From: Pocillopora verrucosa
Lineage: Eukaryota > Cnidaria > Anthozoa > Scleractinia > Pocilloporidae
Assembly: GCF_036669915.1 (NCBI RefSeq)
Contig: NC_089316.1
Span: forward strand, 6,488,271 to 6,552,270
Direction of reading: 5' to 3'
DNA length: 64,000 bases
Part shown: positions 9,901 to 21,422 of the stretch, piece by piece
How the letters are laid out: each line of letters opens with the position of its first letter
Numbering within the stretch: the stretch's first letter is position 1
The notes under the pieces: generated by a model
What the model saw: the letters and a program-made list of their open reading frames with translations, nothing else
Database searches by the model: none
Told to the model about the DNA's origin: nothing
Made by a program: the position numbers and the translations under genes

Positions 9901-12900
9901 TTTTTAAACACCGATTAAAAAATGTTTGATTTGTTTCACTGTCTCGTAATTTTTTATGCTACCATAGAATGTTCGACAACAAGCAGCATTCATAGTGCAA
10001 GATATGTGTTTTATTGGCCGATAGTAAGATCAACATGGCTGGATATTGACTAAGTTCCTTTTTGCATATTATGAACTGAGACGTCCAGGTCCAGGTTCAG
10101 TTCCATCAAAGTCCAAACAAAATATTGGCTAATATCGAGCCATCTTAAAAGATTTGCTTTATTAAGAATCAAGAATGACTTGTTTTAATTTTTAGGGCTA
10201 GGAAAGAAAGCCAACTGTGTTTTTAGCGCAGTAAACAGACAAGACTTGTTATGATTTCTTTATTTCGACAGTCTTCTACCGCTTTTGTCTGCCAAAATTG
10301 TCCAAAAATTATGAACTTAGTAAGTACGCTCCACGTAATGTTTTTCTTGCTCTAGATCTAAGTAGGCAATCCCAGCAAGCAAGACGGGCCCGTCTTGCCT
10401 GCTTGGGTAGCCAATCAGAACACAGGATTCGCTACATAATGCCCAGTCAGAAGCTGCCAGCAATGTAATAAAATTATATATTTGATTAGTCTGAACATTT
10501 GACTTTCCATTTAACTCAACGTTGTCACAGTATTGATATCAAAATCAAACAAAATTGTTGGTAGTATACTTGGTATCAGATTGACTCGTTTAAATTGGAT
10601 CCACCCAACCCAGGCGATGTGCACGTTCTCGTTGTGTTGCATTATGGTCGTAAAAGAAAAAGTAACTTATTTGCATCCTGTTGCCGTGGAGTGAACATCT
10701 TTGGTGGTAACGAGAATAGCGTGATTTTACTTGAATTGTATTGGAGATTCACTATCTGTTACAATTCCTTCGAAAGTTAAAAAGTGTTGACGGGCCTGCG
10801 CAACTCTTGTCATTCCTCTGTGATTAATTTGTTCTTGGGAGGCACATTACTGACGAGATTCGGAAAAATATAAACTGCAGTCTTGCCTAAGTAAAGAATC
10901 TACACATGGCAGCATGCAGTTACAGTCACAGCCGATGGCTGTGTGAATAATATCAAATTCAGGAATTAGATTCCTAGACGCAAGTTTAATTTAACAGGGA
11001 ATTGACTCTTGACACGTAAATGAACCACAAAGAGACAGAGACCTTCTAAACTCCCTTCTAATACACAAACTTCATCTAATGGCATCGATACAGGATTCGT
11101 AAAAAGAAGAAGTATTACGTCTCCTAAGGACAAATTTTTCACGCTCCATGTTTAATGAAAACGTAGAGAGTTTTAAATTACGCTTAAAGAATCACAGGCG
11201 GCCCAAGCTCACGTTTCGAGAAAAAGCCAACGATTAATTCATGAACGCGTCACGCTTTGTGTGACTCAGTGTCAAGTTACGAAAGGAACCTGGCTTAAAG
11301 ATTTAAAAGTGCTAGCAAATGACAGGAGTCGCAAAGGCCCGTCAACACTTTTTAACGGTCAACTGGCCTTTTTCGCTTTCCGGCTGAGCCGGAAATCATT
11401 AAGCCTTAATCATTGGTCAAGTGACTCCTTCTGTTGCTCTGATTTAACTCAACAGTTCTTCATTCAGTGATCAAAATAGTCGATTTACCACACAATAATC
11501 GTGGTTAGTTAATTTGCTTTTACTACAACACGACTGAGTATAGCGGATAGGAAATGTCCTTACAACAACGTAACGCTAATACACTAGCTAATACACTATA
11601 TACACTATACTATATACACTTTATACACTATATACACCATATAGCTATGGACAACATTAGGCCTTTTCGCTGCCATAACCGGTCTCAAACGCTAGCACTT
11701 AAAACACATAAAACACGAGTACTGTTGGAGAGCGTTTGGTCAGAGATTTTGATCAAAGCGACCATCCAAATCTTTGGATAATTAACTTGAAATTTGACCT
11801 TCTCGAAAATTGGTCTCAAATTACATACGTAGACATAGTGATTCCAATTGTCCTTTAAGAGCGACTAAATATGCGACAAATGTGTACGGAAAACACTTCA
11901 ACACATTCAAAATAAATCAAATTACATTCACCTGTGGCGAAGGGAAAAAGGAACAGCCTAACTTTTACGGAATGTTCAGTCAATTCCGCTTCCGACGCAA
12001 TATTGAAGATAACACAACCACAATACAACGCAATCAGAGTCCACACACCGCCAAGGCTGAGCCTATCCTTGAATTGATTTGGTCCAAACGCCTTCTATTT
12101 GGTCATTTCCGCACTAAAAACAAATTTGCTTCTCAAAATAGATTGGTAAGACTTCCGCGCCTCCTCATTCAATCGGAAGACAAATCCCCAGTCCAAAATA
12201 CGATCTATGGTCCTCGCTTTTTTCCCTTTATCCAAGAACTGTATGCATAATAATTTATAGGGCTGTGATATTAGATTTTATGGGAAGTAGTGCCTTCTTA
12301 AATGACCAAGCACGGGTAAACCGTAAGTTCATATTAAACCTATCGCAAAACAGTCAAATATATCCCTCCAGTCGAAAGAGCGTGCAACAAAATACCTAAA
12401 AAAGCCATGTAAGACGTCGATTAAAAATGAATTTCAGTTTGAAAATGGTCGCATGAGTTAAACGTCTCTTGCAGTGCCACAACTCAACTTCAGCATAACA
12501 CATTTAAGCAGCGTTGAGTTCCAAATGGAAATAAAAATAATTTGCCGTCGCGGTTTCCGCTTGCAGACGACGCAAATTTTTGCGATTCCACGTTGTCATT
12601 TTGCAGAGGACGGCTATGAAATAAGCATAGTTTTAAAAGGCATGTGCTGGCTATTGTTCTGCCCATTAGACTTAGAGTTCTGCCACGTCCTCATTGCCGT
12701 CGCCGTCTTGGTTTGCTTAGGTCCCTATTATTCGAACAAGCCAGACGAAACTTACCCAGACGCCAACCCCAAGGAGGCCAAAACGAACATAAATAGGCCA
12801 GTGTTGAGCAATGGAAAAACTTATTACTCCAAAGACGAACAACGAAGCCCCAAACACCATCTGTGCGATAGCCAACCTACGCAAAGCAGTTTTTCTGTAC

Positions 12901-12905
12901 GCCAT
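3999..12905 (-). CDS. MS4A/CD20-like four-transmembrane protein, gene A (long hexapeptide tail)
   Basis: Six exons: 12756-12905, 8746-8811, 6759-7088, 5618-5767, 4426-4893, 3999-4109; all introns phase 0; 424 residues. Exon 1 carries TM1, exons 1-2 TM2, and exon 3 both TM3 and TM4 with a Tyr-rich loop holding two Cys. The pattern of short TM1-TM2 turn, longer TM3-TM4 loop and cytosolic tails fits the CD20/MS4A type; function is not known. The tail (exon 5) has 20 consecutive PGVVAQ-type hexapeptides, residues 233-352. Oddities: the acceptor expected before exon 4 reads AT instead of AG at 5768-5769; a CAG 15 bp inside the exon (exon start 5752) would keep frame and drop five residues. The last exon has PAPY where paralogues have PPPY, so the PPxY motif is lost. 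ATG at 12905 was chosen because it aligns with the ATG of B-H. Intron 1 is about 3.9 kb and full of repeats. Confidence 0.8.
4534..4893 (-). repeat. 18-bp coding minisatellite, 20 PGVVAQ-type hexapeptides (gene A)
   Basis: In-frame tandem array of 20 units of 18 bp in exon 5 of gene A, starting right at the splice acceptor. The unit reads PGVVAQ with changes mainly at positions 4-6 (K, T, E, F, P). The antisense strand is also open and gives spurious His/Pro/Leu-rich frames. Confidence 0.92.
7250..7478 (-). mobile_element. tRNA-derived SINE
   Basis: On the minus strand, from 7478 downwards, there is an RNA polymerase III type promoter: an A box tggtgcagtggtga (7451-7464) and a B box ggtttgattc (7411-7420), about 30 bp apart as in a tRNA gene. 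The body continues through 'gaggggattttctccctgag' to about 7250. A trinucleotide AAT/ATG-rich stretch at 7206-7248 adjoins the 3' end. It is not a functional tRNA: no cloverleaf can be folded past the B box. Confidence 0.65.
8161..8207. repeat. ATT/AAT trinucleotide microsatellite
   Basis: Runs of aat followed by att repeats, forming a self-complementary stretch in intron 2 of gene A. Confidence 0.9.
9180..9695. repeat. 60-bp minisatellite, about eight to nine copies, in intron 1 of gene A
   Basis: Tandem units of 60 bp, each with 'cataaaaatgtgaccccatc', 'cagtggcacatc', 'ccattagcctatcac' and 'aaggcagtac'; some later units are 61-62 bp. Because 60 is divisible by three and stops are scarce, long frames appear on both strands (plus 9210-9527, minus 9280-9537). 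They have no splice context and I treat them as non-coding. Confidence 0.92.
9696..10370. other. Part of intron 1 of gene A, nothing recognised
   Basis: No gene, known repeat or regulatory element is recognisable here. A 60-codon plus-strand frame at 9747-9929 has no recognisable similarity. Confidence 0.5.
10371..10407. repeat. Near-perfect palindrome
   Basis: The central 20 bp, gcaagacgggcccgtcttgc, is a perfect loop-free palindrome, and the arms continue imperfectly to cccag at one side and cttggg at the other. It can extrude as a hairpin of about 18 bp per arm. No function is known. Confidence 0.85.
10776..11356. mobile_element. 581-bp segment bounded by inverted repeats (putative non-autonomous DNA transposon)
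   Basis: The first 21 bp, gttaaaaagtgttgacgggc plus c, recur perfectly inverted at the right end, and the inverted similarity continues for about 20 bp with a few mismatches (cgcaactcttgtcatt against cgactcctgtcatt). No clear target-site duplication is visible, and there is no transposase. Confidence 0.6.
11357..12755. other. 5' part of intron 1 of gene A, unresolved
   Basis: Contains a short array of tatacac/ctatatacac repeats at 11577-11645 and two overlapping open frames of unknown meaning: plus 11810-12250 (146 codons, no ATG start) and minus 11855-12046 (63 codons, hydrophobic start). Neither shows a family I recognise, and neither has a paralogue in the introns of the other genes. Confidence 0.45.
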
Positions 12906-13137
12906 GACTGTGATCAAATTGGCGACAAATCGAACATTCAATCAGACGCCGAGAAATTCAAAGCTTCAAAATCCCTTTCCGGGCAACCCGAGGGAATTTG
13001 ACTATAGTTAGTCCCCGGGGATGGCAAATGTAACCCTTGCCTTACTGGGATGGGAAATTTGATCCGGTGGTGTCGATTCTTCCTGGAGGGCGAAACATTT
13101 TACATTTTAATATGGAGCTGTCGTGAGGTACAGGGCG

Positions 13138-13357
13138 AACCCTTTAACTCCCATGAGTGACCAAGACAGAATTTCCCCCTACAATATCATTACAATATCA
13201 ATCAGATGACTGATGAGAATAAAGGAAAATATCAATTTTTTGATAATTAGTTGATCCAATACAATACTAATCCAATATTCCCTGAGCTAACATTATAAAA
13301 ATTGTATGACCGACAGTAAGGAGAATTACAAATTTGATCTGGCAGTTAAAGGGTTAA
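13138..13357. mobile_element. TTAACCC-type MITE (about 220 bp)
   Basis: Starts aaccctttaactccc and ends with the mirror agttaaagggttaa. The interior contains 'catgagtgaccaagacagaattt' and 'gacagtaaggagaatta'. The same element occurs at 19501-19715 (inverted) and 61359-61568. Confidence 0.75.
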
Positions 13358-13777
13358 TTCACTTTGGCGAGCGAATGGCTAAGGGGAAAGGATCCACAAG
13401 GTCTTGGTTCTTAAAGCTCGAATAGTCAAGTCAATTGCCGGTGAATGAACAGAAAGTCGCAGCCACTGATCTTTAGAAAAAAAAACTGATCATCGAATCC
13501 AGCAGTGGGGTAGAGCATTTGAACACAGTTTTGGCCCGCAGGTAGGAAGGGGAAATGGAAGAAATTTCAACGCTTCAAATACTCGGGAGGGATGTTGAAG
13601 CTTAAGGTAGAAATGAAGCCTTCCATAAACAAAGATAAGTTTTTCTGCCATAGCAAGGGTTGTTGTTTAAATTATAAACAAAAAAAGGCCTTCCGGCTTC
13701 ATTTTTTAATTTTCAAGTCTTCAACATTTTGGGAAAGTATTCTTAACGCGAATTTTAAGGGAAGGTCGGGGGGCAGA

Positions 13778-13792
13778 GGGGGGGGGGGGGGG
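13778..13792 (+). repeat. 15-base poly-G run
   Basis: Uninterrupted G run following 'gaaggtcggggggcaga'; prone to slippage and able to form G-quadruplex. Confidence 0.9.
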
Positions 13793-13999
13793 TAATTTAA
13801 CCTCTGAGCAATGAGCATTGATCTGTTTCAATTCTCTGAACCAAATTTACAGTCTCTCGTAATTATTATTCTGAGCTGATAGATCACAAAATTGTGGAAA
13901 ACCCATATACATCAAAAAAACAAAAAAACAAAAAAAAGAAACAGCATGTTTAATATTTATTATTTTAATATGTAATTTTACATCTACATGTTACGGCTA

Positions 14000-14890
14000 C
14001 TAAGTTATTACTATGGGGCCAACCCTACAAAACTGAACAAATTTAAAATAATTCACAAAATTAGAAAAGTCTATTTAAACCTATAACTTAAGTATTACTA
14101 TGGTCAAAAGACTTAAAAACAGTTACCGATCACTTTGCCAACATATTAACTCGCTAAAAACCAACTTGCATATAACAGCATTCACCTTGCCGGCAACTAC
14201 TATCAACTCGCCGTCACTAATTTATTTCATTTAAAAGCACTTTGAAATCAAAAACAAATTATAACCGGGGCCTTTAATAACGAAATGAAAAATTTTGAAT
14301 GAAAACTTGCCGACACTAAATATTATCATAATAAAGTTGGCATATAACGTGCGCTGTCATTGGTTGAAAAAGCGTGCTCTATAAGAGTATTGAAACACTC
14401 GACTAAGTCTCATGTTTCTCCCGACACTTCTTTCGTGCTCTGGCCGCATTCTGCGTGCTTAACAACAGAACAGAGCACAATCAAGGCCTCTCTATTTTTT
14501 GATCATACTCGCTTTGATAATTGTGTAAATGTTCTTTTCGAAAAAGTAAAATTGGAACCTGTTTGAAAAATGTGTAAAATCTAAGCTACAATAAATACTT
14601 TATAGAACAATAAGCGAGATTAACTTGACTCTTAGTAAACTCTGACTGAATCTCAATCTTGGATTGAGCTATCTAATCTCAAACTGTTTCAGGGGTAAAT
14701 CCTAGCACTTTAAAAACTGCCTGCTTAATTAAGGGTGACTGCTTGATACGCTGCTGCTTAATACAGGTTCGACTGTCCTAAATGAACTCACAAACACAAA
14801 CTTTCTAAGGTATTCCCCAATTGAATTACAATTATTACAAAGGTCTCCAGATGTACATGTGGCCGCTCGTCCATGAAATGACATCAGGCA
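14000..14890. other. 3' flank of gene B
   Basis: The stretches 14090-14220 and 14620-14890 match the 3' flanks of genes C-G ('actatggtcaaa...agttaccgatcacttt', 'aactctgactgaatctcaatcttgg', 'gctgcttaatacaggttcgactg'). This shows that gene B sits in an older copy of the same repeat unit. The stretch 14340-14570 is unrelated AT-rich DNA. Confidence 0.6.
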
Positions 14891-17800
14891 CTAATTATTT
14901 GGATTGGTAGCTGCAGAAGAGAAAGCTAGTGGTGGTGCGTTGGCTGTCTGTGCTAATGAATAGGGTGGTGGCATGTCTTCATCCTTTTGAGCCGTAGGTA
15001 TCTACGGAAATATTTAGCGAGACAATGTTTTTAGAAATTCTGATTGTAGAGTTTGGTCATGAATTCAGGAGGTTCACCTAACTAAAGTCAAGGCAATTTG
15101 ACCCAAATTAGATTAAGCACAATCATATCACAAACAATTTAAACATTCGATCTGACGACGGGCTAACGCTCGAAACGTCAGCTCTCAAACTCTACACGGT
15201 GGCCAACCTAAGTTATCAACTCAGGCGATAATACCTAAGTACCTAGTTATACTCTCCTAATGATGTAGCACCACATTTTCTTGAAAAACTTACCCCCTTT
15301 ATTAATTGAATAAACCCTTTGACACACCCTGAGAGTGACTATCATCTAATTTCCCCTTAAACATCATCCTTGAATCACATACAAAGGTCACGAGAAGAGA
15401 GAATAAAGGGCATGCATGATCACCAACTAAAGAAGCTTTTCATTGTTAAACAAATTCTCCCTCTCGGCACCTTTAAAAATGTATGTTGGACAGTATGGAG
15501 AATATGCATACTAATATTGGGGTGTAAAGGTTTACATTAAACAGTTATGTACTCATGCATAATTACCTGGACTCGAGCTTGATTTTCCCCTTGGGGGGTA
15601 GCAGCTGAATAGGGCACAGTCACTACTCCAGGTGGGTTGGAGCCTGAGGGAACAGCCCAGTAAGTGGGTTGCTGAAAGGCTGCCCCAGACTGTGCAACTA
15701 CTCCAGGCTGTGCAACCACCCCAGGCTGTATAACCACTCCAGGCTGTGCACCTACACCTACCCCTGGCTGTGTAACCACTCCAGTCTGTGCACCCACCTT
15801 AGGCTGTATAACCACTCCAGGCTGTGCACCTACACCTACCCCTGGCTGTGTAACCACTCCAGTCTGTGCACCCACCCCAGGCTGTCAAATGAAAAGAGTA
15901 ATCTTGTTTGAGATTTGGCATTTTTTATTTCTGTAAATCATAACTGTACCTAAAGAAAGATGTTGTCTGTTTTGTAACATGTATAGGGTAGAGAAAAAAA
16001 ACCTGATTTCCAACATAACGTGTCATCATGCTGATTGTATGTTCATAGCTAACAAATGAACAGGTGATAATTATAATTCTTTGTTCTGCCACCAAGTTCA
16101 CAACTTTACCACTCATGTTACTGAACTTGTATGATGCAGTTTCATCTTGTCTCAATTTACAGTAACTGATTGAATCACTAGAACTTGACAGAAAAAAATT
16201 ACTACCCTGCAATCATGCACAATCTATGGTGCCATAGTATCATCTTCTAAAAGAGAATCCTTAAATTTGAGACAGAGTCAATAAGATCTTCAAATATCAA
16301 ATTTCTAATAATTATCTCAAAGAGTACCCCATAACAACAATACATCAAACAAGGACAGAGTAGAAGTACCTTTTCATGTATGGAAATGATGTGCATTTAC
16401 TTTTTTTCCTTTTTAAACCTTTCCAAAGTATAAAGTACTGCATGCACTCAAAGAATTTTGGATATCTTTAGATCAAATTAATTTTCAATTGTGAACACCG
16501 TGAGATGACCTCACTGGATGGTACAATCTTTTGCTTTCTCACAAAGAAACTTAAAATAAAAAATGACCATAATTGTGTCATTCTATGCTTACATTACTTT
16601 GTCTCAAATTTCCTTGCAAGTTTTTTGACCAGATTTGGATTTATTGTTTACCAATACATAAGTTACATCTCTAGTTACCTGCTGAGGGACATACTGTGGT
16701 ACCAATCCAGCACTTGTCTGCATAAAAACCACACCAGGCTGTGCCCCTGGGTACATGTATTGAGGCTGCACATACATTACTTGCTGATTGGTCATTGTCT
16801 TAATAGTCAAAATAGATAAACATCAGAAAAATTTAATATTAAAGTCATTAACAAATGAAAAACTAACATCATTTCATCTTGAAATAAGGTCTGGAGAATG
16901 CATAGATCCAGGCCAGTTTACAATATAGCTACTATGGACAAAAAGAAAGAAATGTGTGTTAAAAACTTGTCAAAGAAATGTGTCTTAAAATCTAATCCAA
17001 GAAGACTGACAGCATTTCAGAGCGCATGTACTAACTGAGAGATGATATCTGTGTAAGCCCAATATGTCCAGTCTTGTATGTAAATGGTGTTGGTTTCAAA
17101 ACATGTAGTTCATGTTCTTTTCATTTATGTTTTTTTTTTTTTGTTCTGGGTTAATTTTTTAAATCAATCCTTTGTTAGTTAATGATTATTACTTAATAAA
17201 TTCCTTATTTTAATCAGTTTCATTTAAAACACATGAATTAGACATTGGATTTCATTTTTCTTGTTCTTTTGCTATTAGTTTGGTCACTGCTATCAACTTT
17301 TGCTATCGCCATCAACAGTTACTTTTCTTGAATTATCTGTTATCATAAAGAGCAAAACCAAAGGAAGTCTTTCAACTCTTATATTTACAATATTTCCCTT
17401 TTTGGCCAGTACCGTAATTTCCGGTCGTTTACCCGCACGGCCGATTACCCGCACCGGCCGATTATTGCATACGGCGAAAAAAAAAGTCACCAGATTACCC
17501 GCACTGGTGGATAACCCGCACGTTGTTATTCAACTTTTTGGTGGCGAAAACGTGACATTAAGGTGATACATTTCAGTCTTTTAAAAGTTGTCTGATCCAA
17601 CTTTCGAAAACTTCGAAGCGTCTTTGTCGAGTTTAAAGGTCAAAGAAATTCAGACGCGTGCACAATTCTGTGTCAATATTAGCATGTACTTTATTGATAA
17701 GATTATACAGTAAAAACACTAGCGGCCCATGCCCAAACCTCAACGTTTCATACTTGACAGAATGCGAATTTGTGGCCACATTTTGTGCGAGCGATCGTTC

Positions 17801-20800
17801 AGCGCCATGTTGATTTGTTGAAAAAAAGCTGGCTGAGTATTAAAAGTTGAATTATAAAGTACTGTCGGCGATTTCTGAAAAAATCGATATCTCCGGTTCT
17901 ATTGGGCCTAACAAGTCCCTTAAAACGGGAAAATTCTCTTTAGCTCAAGCTAGTGTTAAATGGAAATTTGTTACTGATGCGCCGGATATCTATGGATAAT
18001 TTTTGTCACCATCAAGGTTTTGTTTTCACGCGTGCCGATAATAATTTGTTCGTCGCGCAACTAATTATGCGTGAAATAAACTCGAGTCGGCATCATGTTT
18101 TTGTGCCGCTTTGCGGCACTATTAACACAATAAAATTTACTTGAGAGGTGGAAACGCATGTTGGTGATATTTTTTTTTTCAATTCAACTACCACTGGATT
18201 TTAAAATTGTCACATAACCCGCACCTCCCTATTACCCGCAGTGGCGCGCGTTTAATGCAAAATCAACAGATTACCCGCGGGTAAACGACCGGAAATTACG
18301 GTATTATTGGTTTATTTCTTCCATTCAGTTCCATTTCCAGGATATTTATCTTAGTTTAGTATCTGCTGTATCTCCTTTTAGTTTGAATTACAAATTCAGC
18401 CAGAACCTTCAATCAATATAACCTTGCAACTTCAATCCCAACTTTGTCCTTTTCATCTGAATAATTTGATATGACTCCATACTTATTTTTTCTTCAGTCC
18501 AATTTATAATTTTGCTTATCAACTGCATTTAATTAAAATCTATAATTCCCAAGATCTGATTGCTAATCCTCCCCTCTAGCTGCTACACATTTCCTTGTGA
18601 ATAAGTTGCGAGAATTTGGTGTTAGATCAAGATGACAACCTCTACCTGATACATTTTGGTATTCTCATTACCTGTTTGCTGGATAGTACATGGATATTGT
18701 GGGGAGAAGTTACTTGTTAATCAACTTCTGGGAGTTATGGGATCAAACCTTGATTCTTACTGTGGGTTAGGATTATCTACTCTGATCTACTGGTAACCTT
18801 TGGAAGTTACAAATACACCATGCAAGATAAAAAGACAATGTTACCAACAGATGATTTCACATAAAGTTTTTACAATATCAATGAAACTGTCGAGGTGATA
18901 TTACTTACAGTGTTTACAACTCCTGGTGAGGTACAACAGCACACTGCTGTACAACAATAGATGGACGATGCAAGTGCCAAGAAGAACTCAACCAGGGAGA
19001 AAATAAGGAGACACGAGCCTAAACCAGCCACATTTGCTGCTGTATCTCTACGAAAGTTATACCTTGTATAGCAATCACGGTAACTATAGAAACGGCTGTA
19101 GTCATAATTATAGTAACGTTTGGAACAATATGCCTTCATTTGGGAGTAGTGTGCAAGAGTAATGCAATAGCAGATGAACATTGCTCCTGAGAGGACACAA
19201 CCTGCAATGGAGAAGCCCATAAAACATCCAATCTGTTGATTAAAAAAAAGGAAAAAAAAAAACACACGCAATTGAAACACATGACTTTATTTACTGTATT
19301 TATTTGATTAAACGCCCAACCTCTCATATGAGAGTCCAACTTGCATCAGGGCCTATTCTCTTATACAAAACAGGGTAGACAAAATAGTAGGAAAATACAA
19401 TACGCACCCAGCCTTAAATAAACTTACAAAAACATTTACCATCAAATCTGGCCCTTGGCTAGGGAATTTGAACACAAATTTCACCCAGGGAGCTGGGATT
19501 TTAACCCTTTAGCTCCTGAGATCTCATGAGTAATTCTCCTTACTGACTCCCATACAGTTCTTATAATTTTAGTTTGGAGAATTTGGTATTGGATCACATG
19601 TATAATCCCCTACCTAATATTTTTCTTTATTCTTGTCACTTGTCTGCTTGATATTGTATTGAAATTGTAAGGAAAAATATTGTCTTGTCTCACTCATGGG
19701 AGTTAAAAGGGTTAACAAGCCAATCCTCAAATTTCAAATGCCCCAGGGGATTGCAGGGGGGGGATGGTGGAGGAAGAAGGAGAGATTTTAAAGCTTCAAA
19801 TGGATTCAATACATTCAATTTGTAAGAGTGGGGAAGGGCGGGGGGGGGGGGGGGGGAGAAGAGGAGAAGAATCTAAAATTCCTTGCCTCTCAGAAAGGGG
19901 CTTACCTATTACAGCTTTTTTGAATAATTGAATTGAGAAAAAGGCAAGACAAAATGACAAAACGAAAACTTGTTTCTTTAAAAGGTCCAGTAACTCACCA
20001 AACACTTGTTTGGGTTTGAGTTATCTCTTGCTCCAATATATCCCAAAATTCCAGTAATAAACACCTGCAATGCATACATACAGATACATAATCTTGAAAA
20101 ATCGGATCGAAAGAGCATTTTAAGTTAAAGATGGTGTAAATTCCAATGCAAAAGAAGGTACGAAAAATGAAATTTTGCTTTCTTTAGACTTGATAAATGT
20201 GAAAGATAGCCACAACTTCTATGTCGGTGTTTCGAAACCTTGATTGTTTGTAGCAATACAACTCTACTAAAACTTCAAACTGTATTGTTTTTATTTTTTC
20301 CCAATTCTGCACTTCCAAATCGGGGTTATCTACGGATGCGGCTTATACATGGACGTTTACGGCATTTTTTAAAAGCCAAATGAAAAATTGTTTAGTATCT
20401 TGCTGGCTATATATATTCAATTTATATTAAACAGTACTTAACCTACTACAGCAGAGATGCATAAAGTTCCCGAAATATGATCTGATTCAAATGAGTTAAT
20501 TTTTGTTTTTATGCTCAGTGTCTAAACCAATTTGATTTTTATTGCAGAAAAGTTTTAAAGAAAGTGGTAAAAAACGCATGAACTATTTCATTAACTCATT
20601 TCGTTTCGTTTGGCAAATTGAGGTATTACCACACGGAAGAACCAAATATGTAACTTCAATCGAAAAATAGTACAACAAAATGCCTAATACAGCGAATCTG
20701 GGGCAGTTTCCCAAAAGCAATAGCTTCCAAAATTCCTTCGGTAGCTTACCCACTTGTCTCTCGAGATTTTCATCTATATTATATTTGAAGTCTCTCTTAC

Positions 20801-21166
20801 GACGATTCCGAGTGCCAGAAGAAATTGAAAACATCGATTAGGCGAGAATTAGGGGGGGTTGACAAAGCGTATTTACGGGCAAATAAAAAAAGCAATGTAA
20901 AAGTCAGAAACTGCGAACAGGCTTTGTTATTACAATCGAAAGGCAGTCCTGCATATACATCATTAATTGTCTACCTACGCACGCACGCACGATCAAACAA
21001 GCTACGAAATAAAACTTACCCAAAGGCCAACCCAAACGCCAAAACCAACGTGTGAACTCCAGTGATAAGCGGAGAAAATACATGCTACTCCAAAAACAAT
21101 CATTAAAGCCCCAAACACCATCTGTGCCATGGCCAACCCTCGCAACGTAGTTGCTCTGTACACCAT
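14891..21166 (-). CDS. MS4A/CD20-like four-transmembrane protein, gene B
   Basis: Six phase-0 exons: 21020-21166, 19999-20064, 18909-19232, 16679-16798, 15567-15881, 14891-15001; 360 residues. TM1 lies at about 10-32, TM2 at 43-62, TM3 at 72-99 and TM4 at 140-164, with a Tyr-rich loop with two Cys between TM3 and TM4. The tail has 11 hexapeptide-type repeats (residues 220-289), two of them octamers (PGVGVGAQ), then QQPTYWAVP as in the paralogues, and PPPY at 335-338 (WW-domain ligand type). Exon 4 is 30 bp shorter than in C-G. The ATG at 21166 aligns with all paralogues, and a TGACGTCA site lies 53 bp upstream. Intron 3 carries a TA-flanked DNA transposon. Complete, with no broken splice site seen; role unknown. 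Confidence 0.85.
15145..15190 (+). other. Hammerhead-ribozyme-like motif, probable Penelope-like element relic
   Basis: The string ctgacgacgggctaacgctc plus gaaacgtcag contains CTGANGA, a short hairpin (gggc-taac-gctc) and GAAAC-GTC, the order of a minimal hammerhead ribozyme. Such motifs occur at the ends of Penelope-like retroelements. One extra C sits between the core and the hairpin, so the copy may be inactive. No reverse transcriptase is next to it. Confidence 0.35.
15672..15881 (-). repeat. Coding minisatellite, 11 hexa/octapeptides (gene B)
   Basis: In-frame repeats of PGVVxQ and PGVGVGAQ type in exon 5 of gene B. A larger period is visible: a block of about 26 residues (PGVGAQTGVVTQPGVGVGAQ...) occurs twice, which indicates a secondary duplication. 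Confidence 0.9.
17412..18301. mobile_element. 890-bp non-autonomous DNA transposon with 25-bp TIRs and TA target site
   Basis: The ends ccgtaatttccggtcgttta+cccgc are perfectly inverted at both sides and flanked by TA (17410-17411, 18302-18303), as for Tc1/mariner-type elements. Inside each end the motif gattacccgcac recurs several times (subterminal repeats). No transposase frame is present. It lies in intron 3 of gene B. Confidence 0.8.
18540..18745. mobile_element. Short repeat element (family of the 3' flanks)
   Basis: Begins 'ataattcccaagatctgatt' and ends 'cttctgggagttatggg'; related to copies at 22050-22255, 29974-30186, 37761-37972, 45563-45773, 53355-53567 and, inverted, 60446-60657. 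Confidence 0.65.
19501..19715. mobile_element. TTAACCC-type MITE, inverted copy
   Basis: ttaaccctttagctcc at the left, gggagttaaaagggttaa at the right; interior matches 13138-13357 in opposite orientation. Located in intron 2 of gene B. Confidence 0.75.
19840..19856 (+). repeat. 17-base poly-G run
   Basis: Uninterrupted G run in intron 2 of gene B, between 'gggaaggg' and 'agaagagga'. Confidence 0.9.
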
Positions 21167-21218
21167 GATTGCAATCAAAATGGCGATAAATCGAACATCC
21201 AATGTAAATAAGAAATGA

Positions 21219-21226
21219 TGACGTCA
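21219..21226. promoter_or_regulatory. CRE-type palindrome upstream of gene B
   Basis: TGACGTCA, the consensus for CREB/ATF-type bZIP factors, 53 bp upstream of the gene B ATG, at nearly the same distance as in genes C-F. Binding is inferred from the motif and its conserved place only. Confidence 0.5.
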
Positions 21227-21422
21227 TTTCAAATTCGAGGGTGTTCCTGCCCCCGTCAAAACAATAATAATGTAAAATACCCAACGCAAGTAATATTTAC
21301 GCAGCAACGGAAATGCAAAACTGAATTCATATGGCGTGATTTGGAGATCACACTGCTTGAACTTTCATTAATTTGGTAGCTAGTAAATACTAGCCCATAA
21401 CACTTCTGGGCCTATTACTACT

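Larger units (their letters stand above)
12906..14000. other. Intergenic region upstream of gene A
   Basis: Holds the presumed promoter of gene A close to 12906, a TTAACCC-type element (13138-13357) and a 15-base G run (13778-13792). Unlike genes C-G, no plus-strand exon-1 copy and no TGACGTCA site are found upstream of gene A. Confidence 0.55.

Noticed and set aside
12474-13001. 175-codon plus-strand frame
   Set aside because: It runs antisense across exon 1 of gene A, which has paralogue support and correct splice sites; no similarity of its own.
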